The position numbers were made by a program, and so were the translations under genes. DNA of 64,000 nt from a virus. The stretch covers positions 171,762 to 235,761 of the IMG/VR virus record IMGVR_UViG_3300046171_000231. One strand, given 5' to 3'. Position 1 is the first letter of the stretch. Each line of letters starts with the position of its first letter. Of the stretch, positions 1-7,183 are shown in pieces. The notes below the pieces were generated by a model. It was not told where the DNA came from. It did no database searches and worked only from the letters and a program-made list of their open reading frames with translations.

Positions 1-672
1 GGTATCAAAGATGTGAAACCCTCTTGTGTCCATAACATCATTCCAGTACATTTCATAAGGGTTTCCGAGATAATATATCTTTCCATTATTAGAACGAGTA
101 TGATAATGACCTGAGTAAACACGATAAAATTTATCAAATACCTTTGTGTCCATTCCGTGTTCCATTGTATGACCACGAGTTGCTACAAAACCATTTAATT
201 CAAGATGACCCATTATTACATCAGCAGATGTAGTATCCATCATCTCAAGAGTTTGTAATTTATTCTCTTCATTAATCCAAGGAAGAAACAATATATCTAA
301 TCCACCAAGATTTACAGTAGTTGGTTCTGAATAAACTTTTACATTCTCATATTCCTTTAATAAAAGTTCGACTGTATTAATTTCATTTGTATCTTTATAG
401 TATGCAGTATGATTACCAACGATTGTATGGACTGTTATACCCATTGCTTGCAATCGGTCATAGTAGTTCTTTTTTGACCACTCAAGCGTTGCTAGGTCAA
501 TATTACGACGATTATCAAAAGTATCACCCATATCCACAACAGTATCAATCTTATTTTTCTCCAAGTATGGAAAAAAGGTATTATCGTAAAACTTTTTGAA
601 ATATTTGTGTATATAATCAGCACCTTTTCTTGCACCGAAGTGCTGGTCTGTAATGATTGCTAACTTTTCTAT
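1..672 (-). CDS. 47: gp47-like recombination endonuclease subunit (SbcD/Mre11 family), partial
   Basis: This is the nuclease subunit of the phage gp46/gp47 complex, which processes DNA ends for recombination-dependent replication. The 3' end runs off the left edge. The reading frame shows the calcineurin-like metallophosphoesterase motifs in order: IITDQHF near the N-terminus, GDTFDNRRN, GNHTAYY, then GHLELNG and SGHYHTR before the edge. No ATG, GTG or TTG lies in frame near the first recognisable residues (EKLAIITDQHFGARKG). The nearest alternative start in frame is a GTG at 736-738, inside gp55. The left boundary given here (ATA, 670-672) is therefore arbitrary, and an indel or a non-standard start is likely. 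The 5' end overlaps gp55, which is the usual neighbour. Confidence 0.85.
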   Translation of the reverse strand, partial: MEKLAIITDQHFGARKGADYIHKYFKKFYDNTFFPYLEKNKIDTVVDMGDTFDNRRNIDLATLEWSKKNYYDRLQAMGITVHTIVGNHTAYYKDTNEINTVELLLKEYENVKVYSEPTTVNLGGLDILFLPWINEENKLQTLEMMDTTSADVIMGHLELNGFVATRGHTMEHGMDTKVFDKFYRVYSGHYHTRSNNGKIYYLGNPYEMYWNDVMDTRGFHIFDT

Positions 673-1144
673 TTGAGGACTTGTACTGAATATTATCTTT
701 AATTGTATTATAATCAGAACTACTACCTGCCATTGCACTATCATCAACTGTCATCACTTCTTCAAATCCTGTCTTCTCAATTATCTTTGTTTTAATTTCT
801 AATTGCTTCTTTTCCTTCTGTATTCTTCTTAGAAATGCATAGTGTATGATTTGAGTAAAGTAAGCAAATGGATTTCTTGACTTCTCTGGGTCAAAGTTAT
901 GAATATACTGAACACAATTCTCTATTCCATCAGATATCATATCATCACGAAACATATAGTTTACAAAGTTTGGTTTATATGATAAGTGTGTGGCAATCTT
1001 TAAAAAACAAGAACCTAAGTAATTTGTAATGCGTGGTTTAGGTAAATCATTTTCCTTTGCTTCTTTTACCTGTGCACGATATACAATTAATGCTTCTAAC
1101 AGTTCACGATTATTTACATAATGCTCTGATTTTTTCTTTGCCAT
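617..1144 (-). CDS. 55: gp55-like late-transcription sigma factor
   Basis: This is the phage sigma factor that directs host RNA polymerase to late promoters. The 175 residues start with a basic MAKKKSEHYVNN segment and carry a sigma region 2-like core (FLKIATHLSYKPNF, DDMISDGIENCVQYI, NPFAYFTQIIHYAFLRRI), which is characteristic of cyanophage gp55. The last 15-20 residues (after DNIQYK) are rich in basic residues and cysteine, and are encoded by the gp47 5' end read in another frame. The true C-terminus has therefore probably been lost through an indel near 660-690. The late promoters that this factor would recognise (TATAAATA and CTAAATA) occur repeatedly in the structural region of this window. 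Confidence 0.9.
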   Translation of the reverse strand: MAKKKSEHYVNNRELLEALIVYRAQVKEAKENDLPKPRITNYLGSCFLKIATHLSYKPNFVNYMFRDDMISDGIENCVQYIHNFDPEKSRNPFAYFTQIIHYAFLRRIQKEKKQLEIKTKIIEKTGFEEVMTVDDSAMAGSSSDYNTIKDNIQYKSSNRKVSNHYRPALRCKKRC

Positions 1145-1199
1145 ATACCTGACTTAATATATTGATAGTATAACATATTTTATAAGACTTGACAAGTTA

Positions 1200-1886
1200 C
1201 TACTGATTCAAGATAAAATTTGCTACATTATTATATTCATCAGTTGTTAACTCAGTTTTATTAGTATTACGTATATTAAAAGACATTATAATTCTTTCAC
1301 CATCTGTGGGTGGAACTTCATGTTGTGTTTGAGGTGAAAACAAAACTAAAGAGTCATTCTTCGGATAAACTGGTTTTTGACCATCAAATATTATTGGAGA
1401 TGCATTATCTTCAACATAAGCATAATAACATCCTGATATAAGAAATCCATCTAATAAGTTACCATGATCATGCTTCACTGTAAAGTTACCTTTCCGATAA
1501 TGTGCTACCCAGAACTCTCCTACCTCTAAAACTTCTTTTGTAGAAAATAACTTATTATATAAATTTTGAGAATATTGTAATATCAAATTTAAATAGTTTG
1601 AAAATATATCAGTTAGTAAATGAGTTTCGTATACACTAGCCCAAGCTTTTACATTTGACTCCATTCCAACTGGATTTTCTCTCTCATAATCTATTATTAA
1701 ATCTTTAATATGATTACTTCTATCTTTACCAAATAAATTGGTAGTCATTGATGTAGGAAGAAGATTTGATTTATTATACAACTTAGCTAACTTTGCAAGT
1801 TTATCATTAGTCAGATAACCTTCATCATACAAATGTGTATACTGTTGTACTATTTGGTCAATGTTTATCTGCTTTTTCTCACTCAC
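1200..1886 (-). CDS. Putative 2OG-Fe(II) oxygenase-like protein
   Basis: The protein has 228 residues. The C-terminal half matches the double-stranded beta-helix pattern of small marine-phage 2OG-Fe(II) oxygenases: HDHGN as the first metal-binding site, an ISGCYYAYV strand, NDSLVLFSP, a distal histidine in TQHEVPP and an arginine in GERIIMSFNIR that would hold 2-oxoglutarate. The N-terminal half is helical with no recognised motif. The substrate is unknown; phage members of this family are usually assumed to hydroxylate proteins or nucleotides. It is one of three such proteins in the window and lies between gp55 and another conserved cyanophage gene. Confidence 0.65.
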   Translation of the reverse strand: MSEKKQINIDQIVQQYTHLYDEGYLTNDKLAKLAKLYNKSNLLPTSMTTNLFGKDRSNHIKDLIIDYERENPVGMESNVKAWASVYETHLLTDIFSNYLNLILQYSQNLYNKLFSTKEVLEVGEFWVAHYRKGNFTVKHDHGNLLDGFLISGCYYAYVEDNASPIIFDGQKPVYPKNDSLVLFSPQTQHEVPPTDGERIIMSFNIRNTNKTELTTDEYNNVANFILNQ

Positions 1887-1930
1887 TTGACAAGTTCCAT
1901 AAATTTATGTACAATAACCTTTGTAGAGGT

Positions 1931-2347
1931 TCAAGGGTTGTTAGGCTTATCTATATTATTCTTAAAGATATTCTCAAGGCTCTCACGAGCATCTTCAACT
2001 GTAGTCAATAATCCCATCTTATTATTTAAGGATACTTGACCATCAATTTCAATATCAATATCATCTTCATTTAAATATCTGGTATAAAATTTAATCATCT
2101 GTTCATCAGTTACTTCAGACATCGTAATAATTTTATCATACTTTATTAAAAATAAATCTTGATCTGGTAACTCTAACCAAGGTTTGACTTTAACATATTT
2201 TCCTGCAGGACTAGAAAGCATTTTCATTATTACTGGATTTGAAAGCATGATAATAGAGTCTCCATCATTCTCATCGACAGAAACAAGTGAGAAGATTTCC
2301 TCCCCTGTAATAAGTTTTAGAACTGCGTGAAATTCGTCTCCCATCAT
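1931..2347 (-). CDS. Conserved hypothetical protein, possibly Sm-like fold
   Basis: The protein has 138 residues. The N-terminal 60 residues (AVLKLITGEEIFSLVSVDE followed by NPVIMKML) look like the short beta-barrel strands of an LSm-like domain. The C-terminal half is acidic and ends in a helix. Its start overlaps the stop of the upstream oxygenase gene by four bases, so the two are probably co-translated. I do not recognise a function; its place in the recombination and late-transcription block is consistent with a regulatory accessory role, but that is inference. Confidence 0.6.
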   Translation of the reverse strand: MMGDEFHAVLKLITGEEIFSLVSVDENDGDSIIMLSNPVIMKMLSSPAGKYVKVKPWLELPDQDLFLIKYDKIITMSEVTDEQMIKFYTRYLNEDDIDIEIDGQVSLNNKMGLLTTVEDARESLENIFKNNIDKPNNP

Positions 2348-2982
2348 ACTCCTATATTATAATTGACAATGCATCTAGTATTACTATTTATAGGTTGTTT
2401 TGCTGCGTGATATAACCGACCATCAAATATAACCATTCGTCCTTGTTTTGGTGTTACACTTTCTTTTATAGTATATTTTTCATTAGGAAGTTCCTCTCTT
2501 TCATTGTATATGACAGTATCACCATCACTATCACAAACATAATAAAGAGCCACCATAAAATTAATATCCTCTTCTATATCAATATGTGCTGTATCTATTG
2601 TTCCGTCCGTGTTTATTGGAAATTGTAAAAAAGAACGTCCTTGAAGAACTTGTACATTAGAAAGTCCTAGTTTTAAACCAACTCTTTGTAGCATAGGTAC
2701 AAATAATTCATGATAGTCACTATGTACCCTACCTAGTAAGTTAGGTTTATGAGGTTCATAATTATCTTCTGTCCATTCTTTAGGTAGGTTAACATATTGA
2801 TGAGAAAGACCAGGTCTATGTTTACTATCATCATCAAAAGCTACTGTAACATCTTCAATATAATGCCAAGGAAACTGTAGTCCAGTATGATCTATTCCAC
2901 CAAGTAATTCTGTTTTTATTTTATTTTGATAATCTTTTTCAATAAAGTCATCAATGACCATAATTTGATTTTTAAATTTCAT
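2344..2982 (-). CDS. 2OG-Fe(II) oxygenase
   Basis: The 212-residue protein carries the complete facial triad of a 2-oxoglutarate- and Fe(II)-dependent dioxygenase: H-x-D in TAHIDIEED (about residue 132), a distal histidine in DGRLYHAAKQP (about 192), and an arginine in NTRCIVNYNI that would bind 2-oxoglutarate. The strand order and the short spacing between the triad elements fit the prolyl-4-hydroxylase-like group common in T4-like cyanophages. The substrate is unknown. The start codon touches the stop codon of uvsW, so it is probably in the same transcript. Confidence 0.75.
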   Translation of the reverse strand: MKFKNQIMVIDDFIEKDYQNKIKTELLGGIDHTGLQFPWHYIEDVTVAFDDDSKHRPGLSHQYVNLPKEWTEDNYEPHKPNLLGRVHSDYHELFVPMLQRVGLKLGLSNVQVLQGRSFLQFPINTDGTIDTAHIDIEEDINFMVALYYVCDSDGDTVIYNEREELPNEKYTIKESVTPKQGRMVIFDGRLYHAAKQPINSNTRCIVNYNIGV

Positions 2983-4448
2983 TAATTTTTCAAAGGTATT
3001 TTTACAATGTCATAGTTAAAATTCTCTTCATTATACACTTTTATTCTCTCAATGAGATGGTTCAGTGTATAATTTCTTCTTGATTTGTAACTAATATCAT
3101 CGGCAATATCATATAGAGTTGCCTTTGTTTTATTGTTTCCCTTTCTTAAGACTCTTCCGATTGATTGAAGGTTTCGTATTCGAGATTTAGATGGGGAAGC
3201 AAAGATGACATTATGAAGGTTCTTAATGTTGATTCCTGTTGAGAAGGTTCCGTATGAGGCAATAATGATTGCGTTATTCTCCATCTCTGTAATTGAGCGA
3301 ACCTCTTCTCGATCTTCTGTTGCAACTCCTCCGTGTACGAAGAAGACTTGTCGTTGTTCAAGTACATTGCTCTCCTGTATTAAATTATATAGCGGTTCTC
3401 CGTGTCCTTCGACCCTTGCAAATAGAATTAATGTATTACCTTTAAGATCAAGGGCAAGATTTTTAATAAAATTATTTCTCTTTTGATGTCCAATAATATA
3501 TTGAATCTCATCCTCAAATGTCTCAAATTTATTTGGTGAGTGTTTCAATAGAAGCACATTAATATCCAACGTCGCTACATGACCTTTCTTCATAAGCTCG
3601 TCTGTCTTAATAATTTTATAAGAAGGACCAAATAAACCTTCTAATACCCACTTATGGGTCTGTGTTCCATCAAGAGTTCCTGTGAAACCAAAACGATACT
3701 TGGCATTATCAAGTTTTGACATTATAGATATTAATGACTTTGATTTAAACTGATGTGCCTCATCTCCGATTACACATCCAAAACGATTAAAGTACTTACG
3801 AGGAAGTTTGTAGATCGATTGCCAAGTTGTAATGATTACTTGAGAATCTGTTTCTCTTTCTTTACCTGCATATATCTTGTGACAAAATGAGCCAACTTCC
3901 CAACCATAATCCTCGAAATCTTTATACATCTGTTCTACTAAAGATGTCGTCGGAACTACTATCAGAATACTTAGTTTTCTTTCAACGTAATATCTCACAA
4001 TCCCGTATATCATCAGCGACTTTCCTGAAGCAGTTGGAGATATCAATAACCTACGATTGTATTTTAAAGCGTCGTGTACTCCCTGAATCTGATAATCTCT
4101 AGGTTTATATTTACTTACAGCGTTTAAATAATCTTTGACACCCTCTTCACATATACCATCATTTACCTCAAAAGGTAAACCATAGAACTTGCTTGGTTGA
4201 AAATCATATGTATATCCGTGGTCTTTACAGAACTGTACGATCTTATCTAACAGTCCGACATATATTTGATTGTTCTGAATATTAAATAACCTTATCTTTC
4301 CGTCCCAATACTTATTCTTATAAGTTGGCATAAACTTTGCACCTGGTACTTCAAAGGTGAAATAGTCTGCTAACTCATAATAAACATGCATTTCAGACTC
4401 AATCTGAAGATGCACTTCATTCTTTTTTGATATTATCAAATGCGACAT
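2982..4448 (-). CDS. uvsW: UvsW-like recombination DNA/RNA helicase
   Basis: This superfamily 2 helicase unwinds branched DNA and R-loops and moves T4-type replication from origin-dependent to recombination-dependent initiation. Helicase motifs are visible in order: the Q/I region KPRDYQIQGV, Walker A SPTASGKS, DEAH box GDEAHQF, motif III FGFTGT, and motif VI QSIGRVLRKGN. The N-terminal about 100 residues (HLIISKKNEVHLQIES) form the UvsW-specific domain. I chose the ATG at 4448, giving 488 residues; an in-frame TTG 18 bases upstream is less likely. A CTAAATA late-promoter-like box at 4468-4474 precedes it. Confidence 0.93.
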   Translation of the reverse strand: MSHLIISKKNEVHLQIESEMHVYYELADYFTFEVPGAKFMPTYKNKYWDGKIRLFNIQNNQIYVGLLDKIVQFCKDHGYTYDFQPSKFYGLPFEVNDGICEEGVKDYLNAVSKYKPRDYQIQGVHDALKYNRRLLISPTASGKSLMIYGIVRYYVERKLSILIVVPTTSLVEQMYKDFEDYGWEVGSFCHKIYAGKERETDSQVIITTWQSIYKLPRKYFNRFGCVIGDEAHQFKSKSLISIMSKLDNAKYRFGFTGTLDGTQTHKWVLEGLFGPSYKIIKTDELMKKGHVATLDINVLLLKHSPNKFETFEDEIQYIIGHQKRNNFIKNLALDLKGNTLILFARVEGHGEPLYNLIQESNVLEQRQVFFVHGGVATEDREEVRSITEMENNAIIIASYGTFSTGINIKNLHNVIFASPSKSRIRNLQSIGRVLRKGNNKTKATLYDIADDISYKSRRNYTLNHLIERIKVYNEENFNYDIVKIPLKN

Positions 4449-4467
4449 AACATCGATCAATATCAAT

Positions 4468-4474
4468 TATTTAG
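4468..4474 (-). promoter_or_regulatory. Late promoter box CTAAATA before uvsW
   Basis: The minus strand reads CTAAATAA here, 19 bases before the uvsW ATG. It matches the T4-type late promoter core (TATAAATA or CTAAATA). Confidence 0.45.
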
Positions 4475-4489
4475 TCGTGTTTTATAAAC

Positions 4490-4645
4490 CTATCCTACAA
4501 TAGTATCAAACCAATCTTGACTCATTCCTGAGATAATTTTGTCTGCTGAATCATTATCTATTGCATAGTTTTCATCTATGAGATGCTGTTTCACTTTCTC
4601 ATAGTTCTCGTGAATCTTTTTTGTTTCTTTTGGTGTTGGTTTCAT
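4490..4645 (-). CDS. Small conserved phage protein (51 aa)
   Basis: This ORF encodes 51 residues, starting MKPTPKETKKIHENYEKVK and ending SGMSQDWFDTIVG. The pattern of amphipathic helix, 'DENYAIDNDSADKIISGM' and an aromatic C-terminus is one I associate with a small gene next to uvsW in cyanophages. The function is unknown; it is probably a helical protein. It ends 16 bases before the uvsW late-promoter box and its 5' end faces the plus-strand synthetase-like gene, so the two are divergently transcribed. Confidence 0.65.
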   Translation of the reverse strand: MKPTPKETKKIHENYEKVKQHLIDENYAIDNDSADKIISGMSQDWFDTIVG

Positions 4646-4677
4646 AGTAATCTCTTTCGTCCTGAATATTCTATATT

Positions 4678-4684
4678 CTAAATA
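4678..4684 (+). promoter_or_regulatory. Late promoter box CTAAATA for the plus-strand synthetase-like gene
   Basis: CTAAATAAA on the plus strand, 21 bases upstream of the ATG at 4706. It suggests that this isolated plus-strand gene has its own late promoter. Confidence 0.45.
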
Positions 4685-4705
4685 AATTAGTTTTGCTTTA
4701 AATTC

Positions 4706-5506
4706 ATGACAAAGTTAATTGAACCTAAAAAATATACGAAGACACTTGACCTTTTGAGGTCATTTTTTTTGTCTAGAGGTTTTTTAGAAGTCCATACCCA
4801 AAACCGTCTAAGTATTCTCGCTGCTTGTGAAGATCCAGAAACAGTAGCAACATATGAATATAATGGTGAAGTGTGGCCGTTACCACAAACGGGACAAATG
4901 TGGTTGGAGTATGAGTTACTTAAAAATCCTGATGTGCCTGGTTTCTTTTGTTTATCGACTTCATATCGACAAGAACCAAATCCAGTTGCTGGTAGACACG
5001 AAGTAATCTTTCCCATGTTTGAGTTTGAAATGCATGGTGGTGTTGATGCACTCGAAGAGATGGAGAAAGATTTAGTTGCACATTTAGGAATTGATCTTAA
5101 TCATTCTCAGATAAAAAGTTATAAACTATGGCAGAAAATATTTGGTCATGAAGAATTAGATCACGCTGATGAATCTCTCATACAAACAGGTATGATTACA
5201 GATTTTCCTGAGTGGACTTCACCTTTCTGGAATATGGCAAGAAATGAGGATGATACTAGTAAAAAGATTGATGTAATCTTAAATGGTATGGAAACAATTG
5301 GTAGTGCAGAACGCAGTACTGACAAAAAACAAATGCGTGATACCTTTCATACAATATCTGATGGACAGTATGCTGACCTTCTTTTCAAATTATTTGGTAA
5401 GGAAAGAGTTGAGAAAGAATTAGAAGAGTTCTTAGAGTTCGATTTCTTCCCCAGAAGTGGTGGAGGTATTGGTGTTACTCGTATAATGGATGCGATTCCT
5501 GATTAA
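4706..5506 (+). CDS. Class II aminoacyl-tRNA-synthetase-like protein (AsnRS/AspRS catalytic core without the anticodon-binding domain)
   Basis: The 266 residues correspond to the catalytic domain of class IIb synthetases. Motif 1 is recognisable as RSFFLSRGFLEVHT, although its invariant proline is replaced. An AsnRS-like substrate loop follows (LPQTGQMWLE), then motif 2 as STSYRQEPN...GRHEVIFPMFEFE, a central DVILNGMETIGSAER segment, and motif 3 as GGGIGVTRIMDAI with its arginine. The N-terminal OB fold of about 100 residues that binds the anticodon in AsnRS, AspRS and LysRS is absent. Known free-standing homologues of this core include the archaeal asparagine synthetase related to AspRS, AsnA, and the EF-P lysine ligase EpmA, so it may activate Asp, Asn or a similar acid instead of charging a tRNA. 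It is the only convincing plus-strand protein gene in the window, it overlaps the stop of uvsY tail to tail by four bases, and it has its own CTAAATA box. Confidence 0.8.
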   Translation: MTKLIEPKKYTKTLDLLRSFFLSRGFLEVHTQNRLSILAACEDPETVATYEYNGEVWPLPQTGQMWLEYELLKNPDVPGFFCLSTSYRQEPNPVAGRHEVIFPMFEFEMHGGVDALEEMEKDLVAHLGIDLNHSQIKSYKLWQKIFGHEELDHADESLIQTGMITDFPEWTSPFWNMARNEDDTSKKIDVILNGMETIGSAERSTDKKQMRDTFHTISDGQYADLLFKLFGKERVEKELEEFLEFDFFPRSGGGIGVTRIMDAIPD

Positions 5507-5934
5507 TTATATCCTGATTGAAACTTATTCCATTCAATTGCATTTTTAATTTGATATGTTCGATTAGATACTGCTCTTATAACTTCTTCTAAAAATTTAA
5601 GCATAATATCATAGTATTTAATTTTCATATCAACTTTATTCATTCTATCGTCTGCTTCAAGATGTCTTTGGATAGCATCTTTTTCACGAACCTTATATGG
5701 AAATGGTTCTTCGATATATGCTTCTGCTGGTGCCTTACCTGTGTAATAATTATATCTTTCTAATCTAACTTTACTATATTGTGTTCTTGCCTTCTCTCTC
5801 ATTAAAGTAATTGTATTATAAAGTGTATAATACTTTGAGTGAAGTTGAGGTATTTTTAAAGATTCATCATGTAAATTATCAGGATCGATATGAGAATCTT
5901 TTTCCCACATCTCCTGTATTTGTTCAAGATTCAT
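5503..5934 (-). CDS. uvsY: UvsY-like recombination mediator
   Basis: UvsY loads the UvsX recombinase onto single-stranded DNA coated with gp32. The 143-residue protein starts MNLEQIQEMWEKDSHID and contains HSKYYTLYNTITLMRE and a C-terminal helical segment (KIKYYDIMLKFLEEVIRAVSNRTYQIKN, in two parts), the layout of T4 and cyanophage UvsY. The length agrees with T4 UvsY (137). Its start overlaps the stop of the upstream tail-tube-like gene by four bases, and its 3' end converges on the synthetase-like gene. Confidence 0.88.
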   Translation of the reverse strand: MNLEQIQEMWEKDSHIDPDNLHDESLKIPQLHSKYYTLYNTITLMREKARTQYSKVRLERYNYYTGKAPAEAYIEEPFPYKVREKDAIQRHLEADDRMNKVDMKIKYYDIMLKFLEEVIRAVSNRTYQIKNAIEWNKFQSGYN

Positions 5935-6470
5935 GTAGTGCTACTTACTAAATCGTATATTGTATATTTGAATGTTGCCTCTGCTGTAAAAAATTGTACG
6001 TCAGTATTTGTTGCATCAAATTCTAAAGAAGTTAAAGATATTGGAAATAAATCATTAAATTTAACTTTTGCAACTTCTCTATAATTACTATTCAGTATTC
6101 TTAGAGTGCCATCACAAAATGCTTCTTTGGGATCTCTTTGTCCATCAGGGTCTGTAATTATTTCTTTAAATTGTTTTCCAGACTCTGGAAATCCTAATCC
6201 TTTTAACCAACCATATACAGAAAGATAATTTTCCATATTTTCATCAACTAAAAAACGAAGAGTAAAATCTCCAAAAGTTAGTCTTTCACCAGGCACATCA
6301 ATATTTTTTAAGTATGATGCTTGAGTAGTAAGTTCGAGGCTTAACTCTGGTATTCTAGCAGAATTTGAGAAAAAGTCAACCTTCGGAAACTTAGTCAAAT
6401 TAAATTTAAATCCTACTCCCGAAAGAAAATTTCTATTATCTATTTGCTTTACAAATGCCGAATTAGTCAT
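5931..6470 (-). CDS. Tail-tube-fold baseplate protein (gp54/gp19-like)
   Basis: The 179-residue protein has the organisation of the T4 gp19/gp54 tube fold: an N-terminal RNFLSGVGFKFNLTKFPKV strand, PGERLTFGDFTLRFLVDENM, a helix containing VYGWLKGLGFP, and a C-terminal FNDLFPISLTSLEFDATNTDVQ section as in tube subunits. It is not gp19 itself, which lies at 13560-14147. A baseplate tube initiator is the likeliest role. It is placed directly upstream of uvsY in the same transcript. Confidence 0.65.
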   Translation of the reverse strand: MTNSAFVKQIDNRNFLSGVGFKFNLTKFPKVDFFSNSARIPELSLELTTQASYLKNIDVPGERLTFGDFTLRFLVDENMENYLSVYGWLKGLGFPESGKQFKEIITDPDGQRDPKEAFCDGTLRILNSNYREVAKVKFNDLFPISLTSLEFDATNTDVQFFTAEATFKYTIYDLVSSTT

Positions 6471-6488
6471 TATCTTTTTGATTATTTA

Positions 6489-6926
6489 TTATCTTTGAGT
6501 GAAATCAATCCCTTCCAAGTGGTCATATTCGTGTTGAAAGACTCTTGCTGCAAAACCATCTAGTTTTATTTTATGCTCTTTTTTATCCTCGTCCTCATAT
6601 TTTACAATGATTCGATTTGGTCTATTGACATTTATAATCTCATCAGGATAGGATAAACATCCTTCTTCAAACCAACCACAATCTTTATATCTTTTGATAA
6701 TACGAGGATTAAAACAAGTGATTATTTCCTCTGTTTCCATATGTATTATCATCACAAATACTCTTTCACTAATACCAATTTGATTTGCAGACAGACCGAC
6801 CCCCTCGTAATGAATCATATTCTCTTTCAGAATTCGAGAAATTTCACGACGATCTAAATCCTCACTACACGGTTTCATTTTTTCGTGTAGTATTGGGTGT
6901 GTGTTAGGTGTTAGTTGTAGTATCAT
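6489..6926 (-). CDS. def: Peptide deformylase
   Basis: The enzyme removes the formyl group from the initiator methionine of new proteins. All three active-site motifs are present in 145 residues: GVGLSANQIG (motif 1), EEGCLSYPD with the metal-binding cysteine (motif 2), and QHEYDHLEG with both metal-binding histidines and the catalytic glutamate (motif 3). It is short compared with bacterial enzymes (about 165-180), as is usual for phage deformylases, because the C-terminal extension is missing. Cyanophages carry such genes, thought to favour processing of short-lived photosystem proteins; no psbA lies in this window. Confidence 0.93.
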   Translation of the reverse strand: MILQLTPNTHPILHEKMKPCSEDLDRREISRILKENMIHYEGVGLSANQIGISERVFVMIIHMETEEIITCFNPRIIKRYKDCGWFEEGCLSYPDEIINVNRPNRIIVKYEDEDKKEHKIKLDGFAARVFQHEYDHLEGIDFTQR

Positions 6927-7095
6927 CTTTCCTTGGATTATTTAGAAACCAAGAAGGAGACTCCATAATAACATCTATATAAACCGTTTTTGCATAGTGA
7001 ATCCCACGGTAACACAGAAAAGCAAAGACCTCATCTATATCGTGCTTATCTTCGTCCCATTCTGGTTCTTGTCCTCTACCTAATAAGTGTAACAT
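6904..7095 (-). CDS. Small hypothetical protein (63 aa)
   Basis: The 63 residues start MLHLLGRGQEPEWDEDKHD and include DEVFAFLCYRGIHYAKTVYID. The gene overlaps the 5' end of the deformylase gene by 23 bases, which suggests translational coupling. No family or motif with a known function was recognised. The coding assignment rests on its good fit between neighbours and an acidic, protein-like composition. Confidence 0.5.
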   Translation of the reverse strand: MLHLLGRGQEPEWDEDKHDIDEVFAFLCYRGIHYAKTVYIDVIMESPSWFLNNPRKDDTTTNT

Positions 7096-7140
7096 TTGTC
7101 TTAGCCTCCCGTAACATTATTTAGGTTTCCAAACATTGAC

Positions 7141-7168
7141 AAAAAAAGAGACCCCCGAAGGAGTCTCT
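7141..7168 (-). terminator. Rho-independent terminator
   Basis: On the minus strand a stem AGAGACTCC / GGGTCTC closes a short TTCGG loop and is followed by seven T. It lies 16 bases past the stop of the gene at 7184-8278. Confidence 0.85.
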
Positions 7169-7183
7169 GATATCTCGAACGAG

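Noticed and set aside
3226-4102. Plus-strand frames inside uvsW
   Set aside because: They are shadows of a well-supported helicase gene with no start signals or family resemblance.
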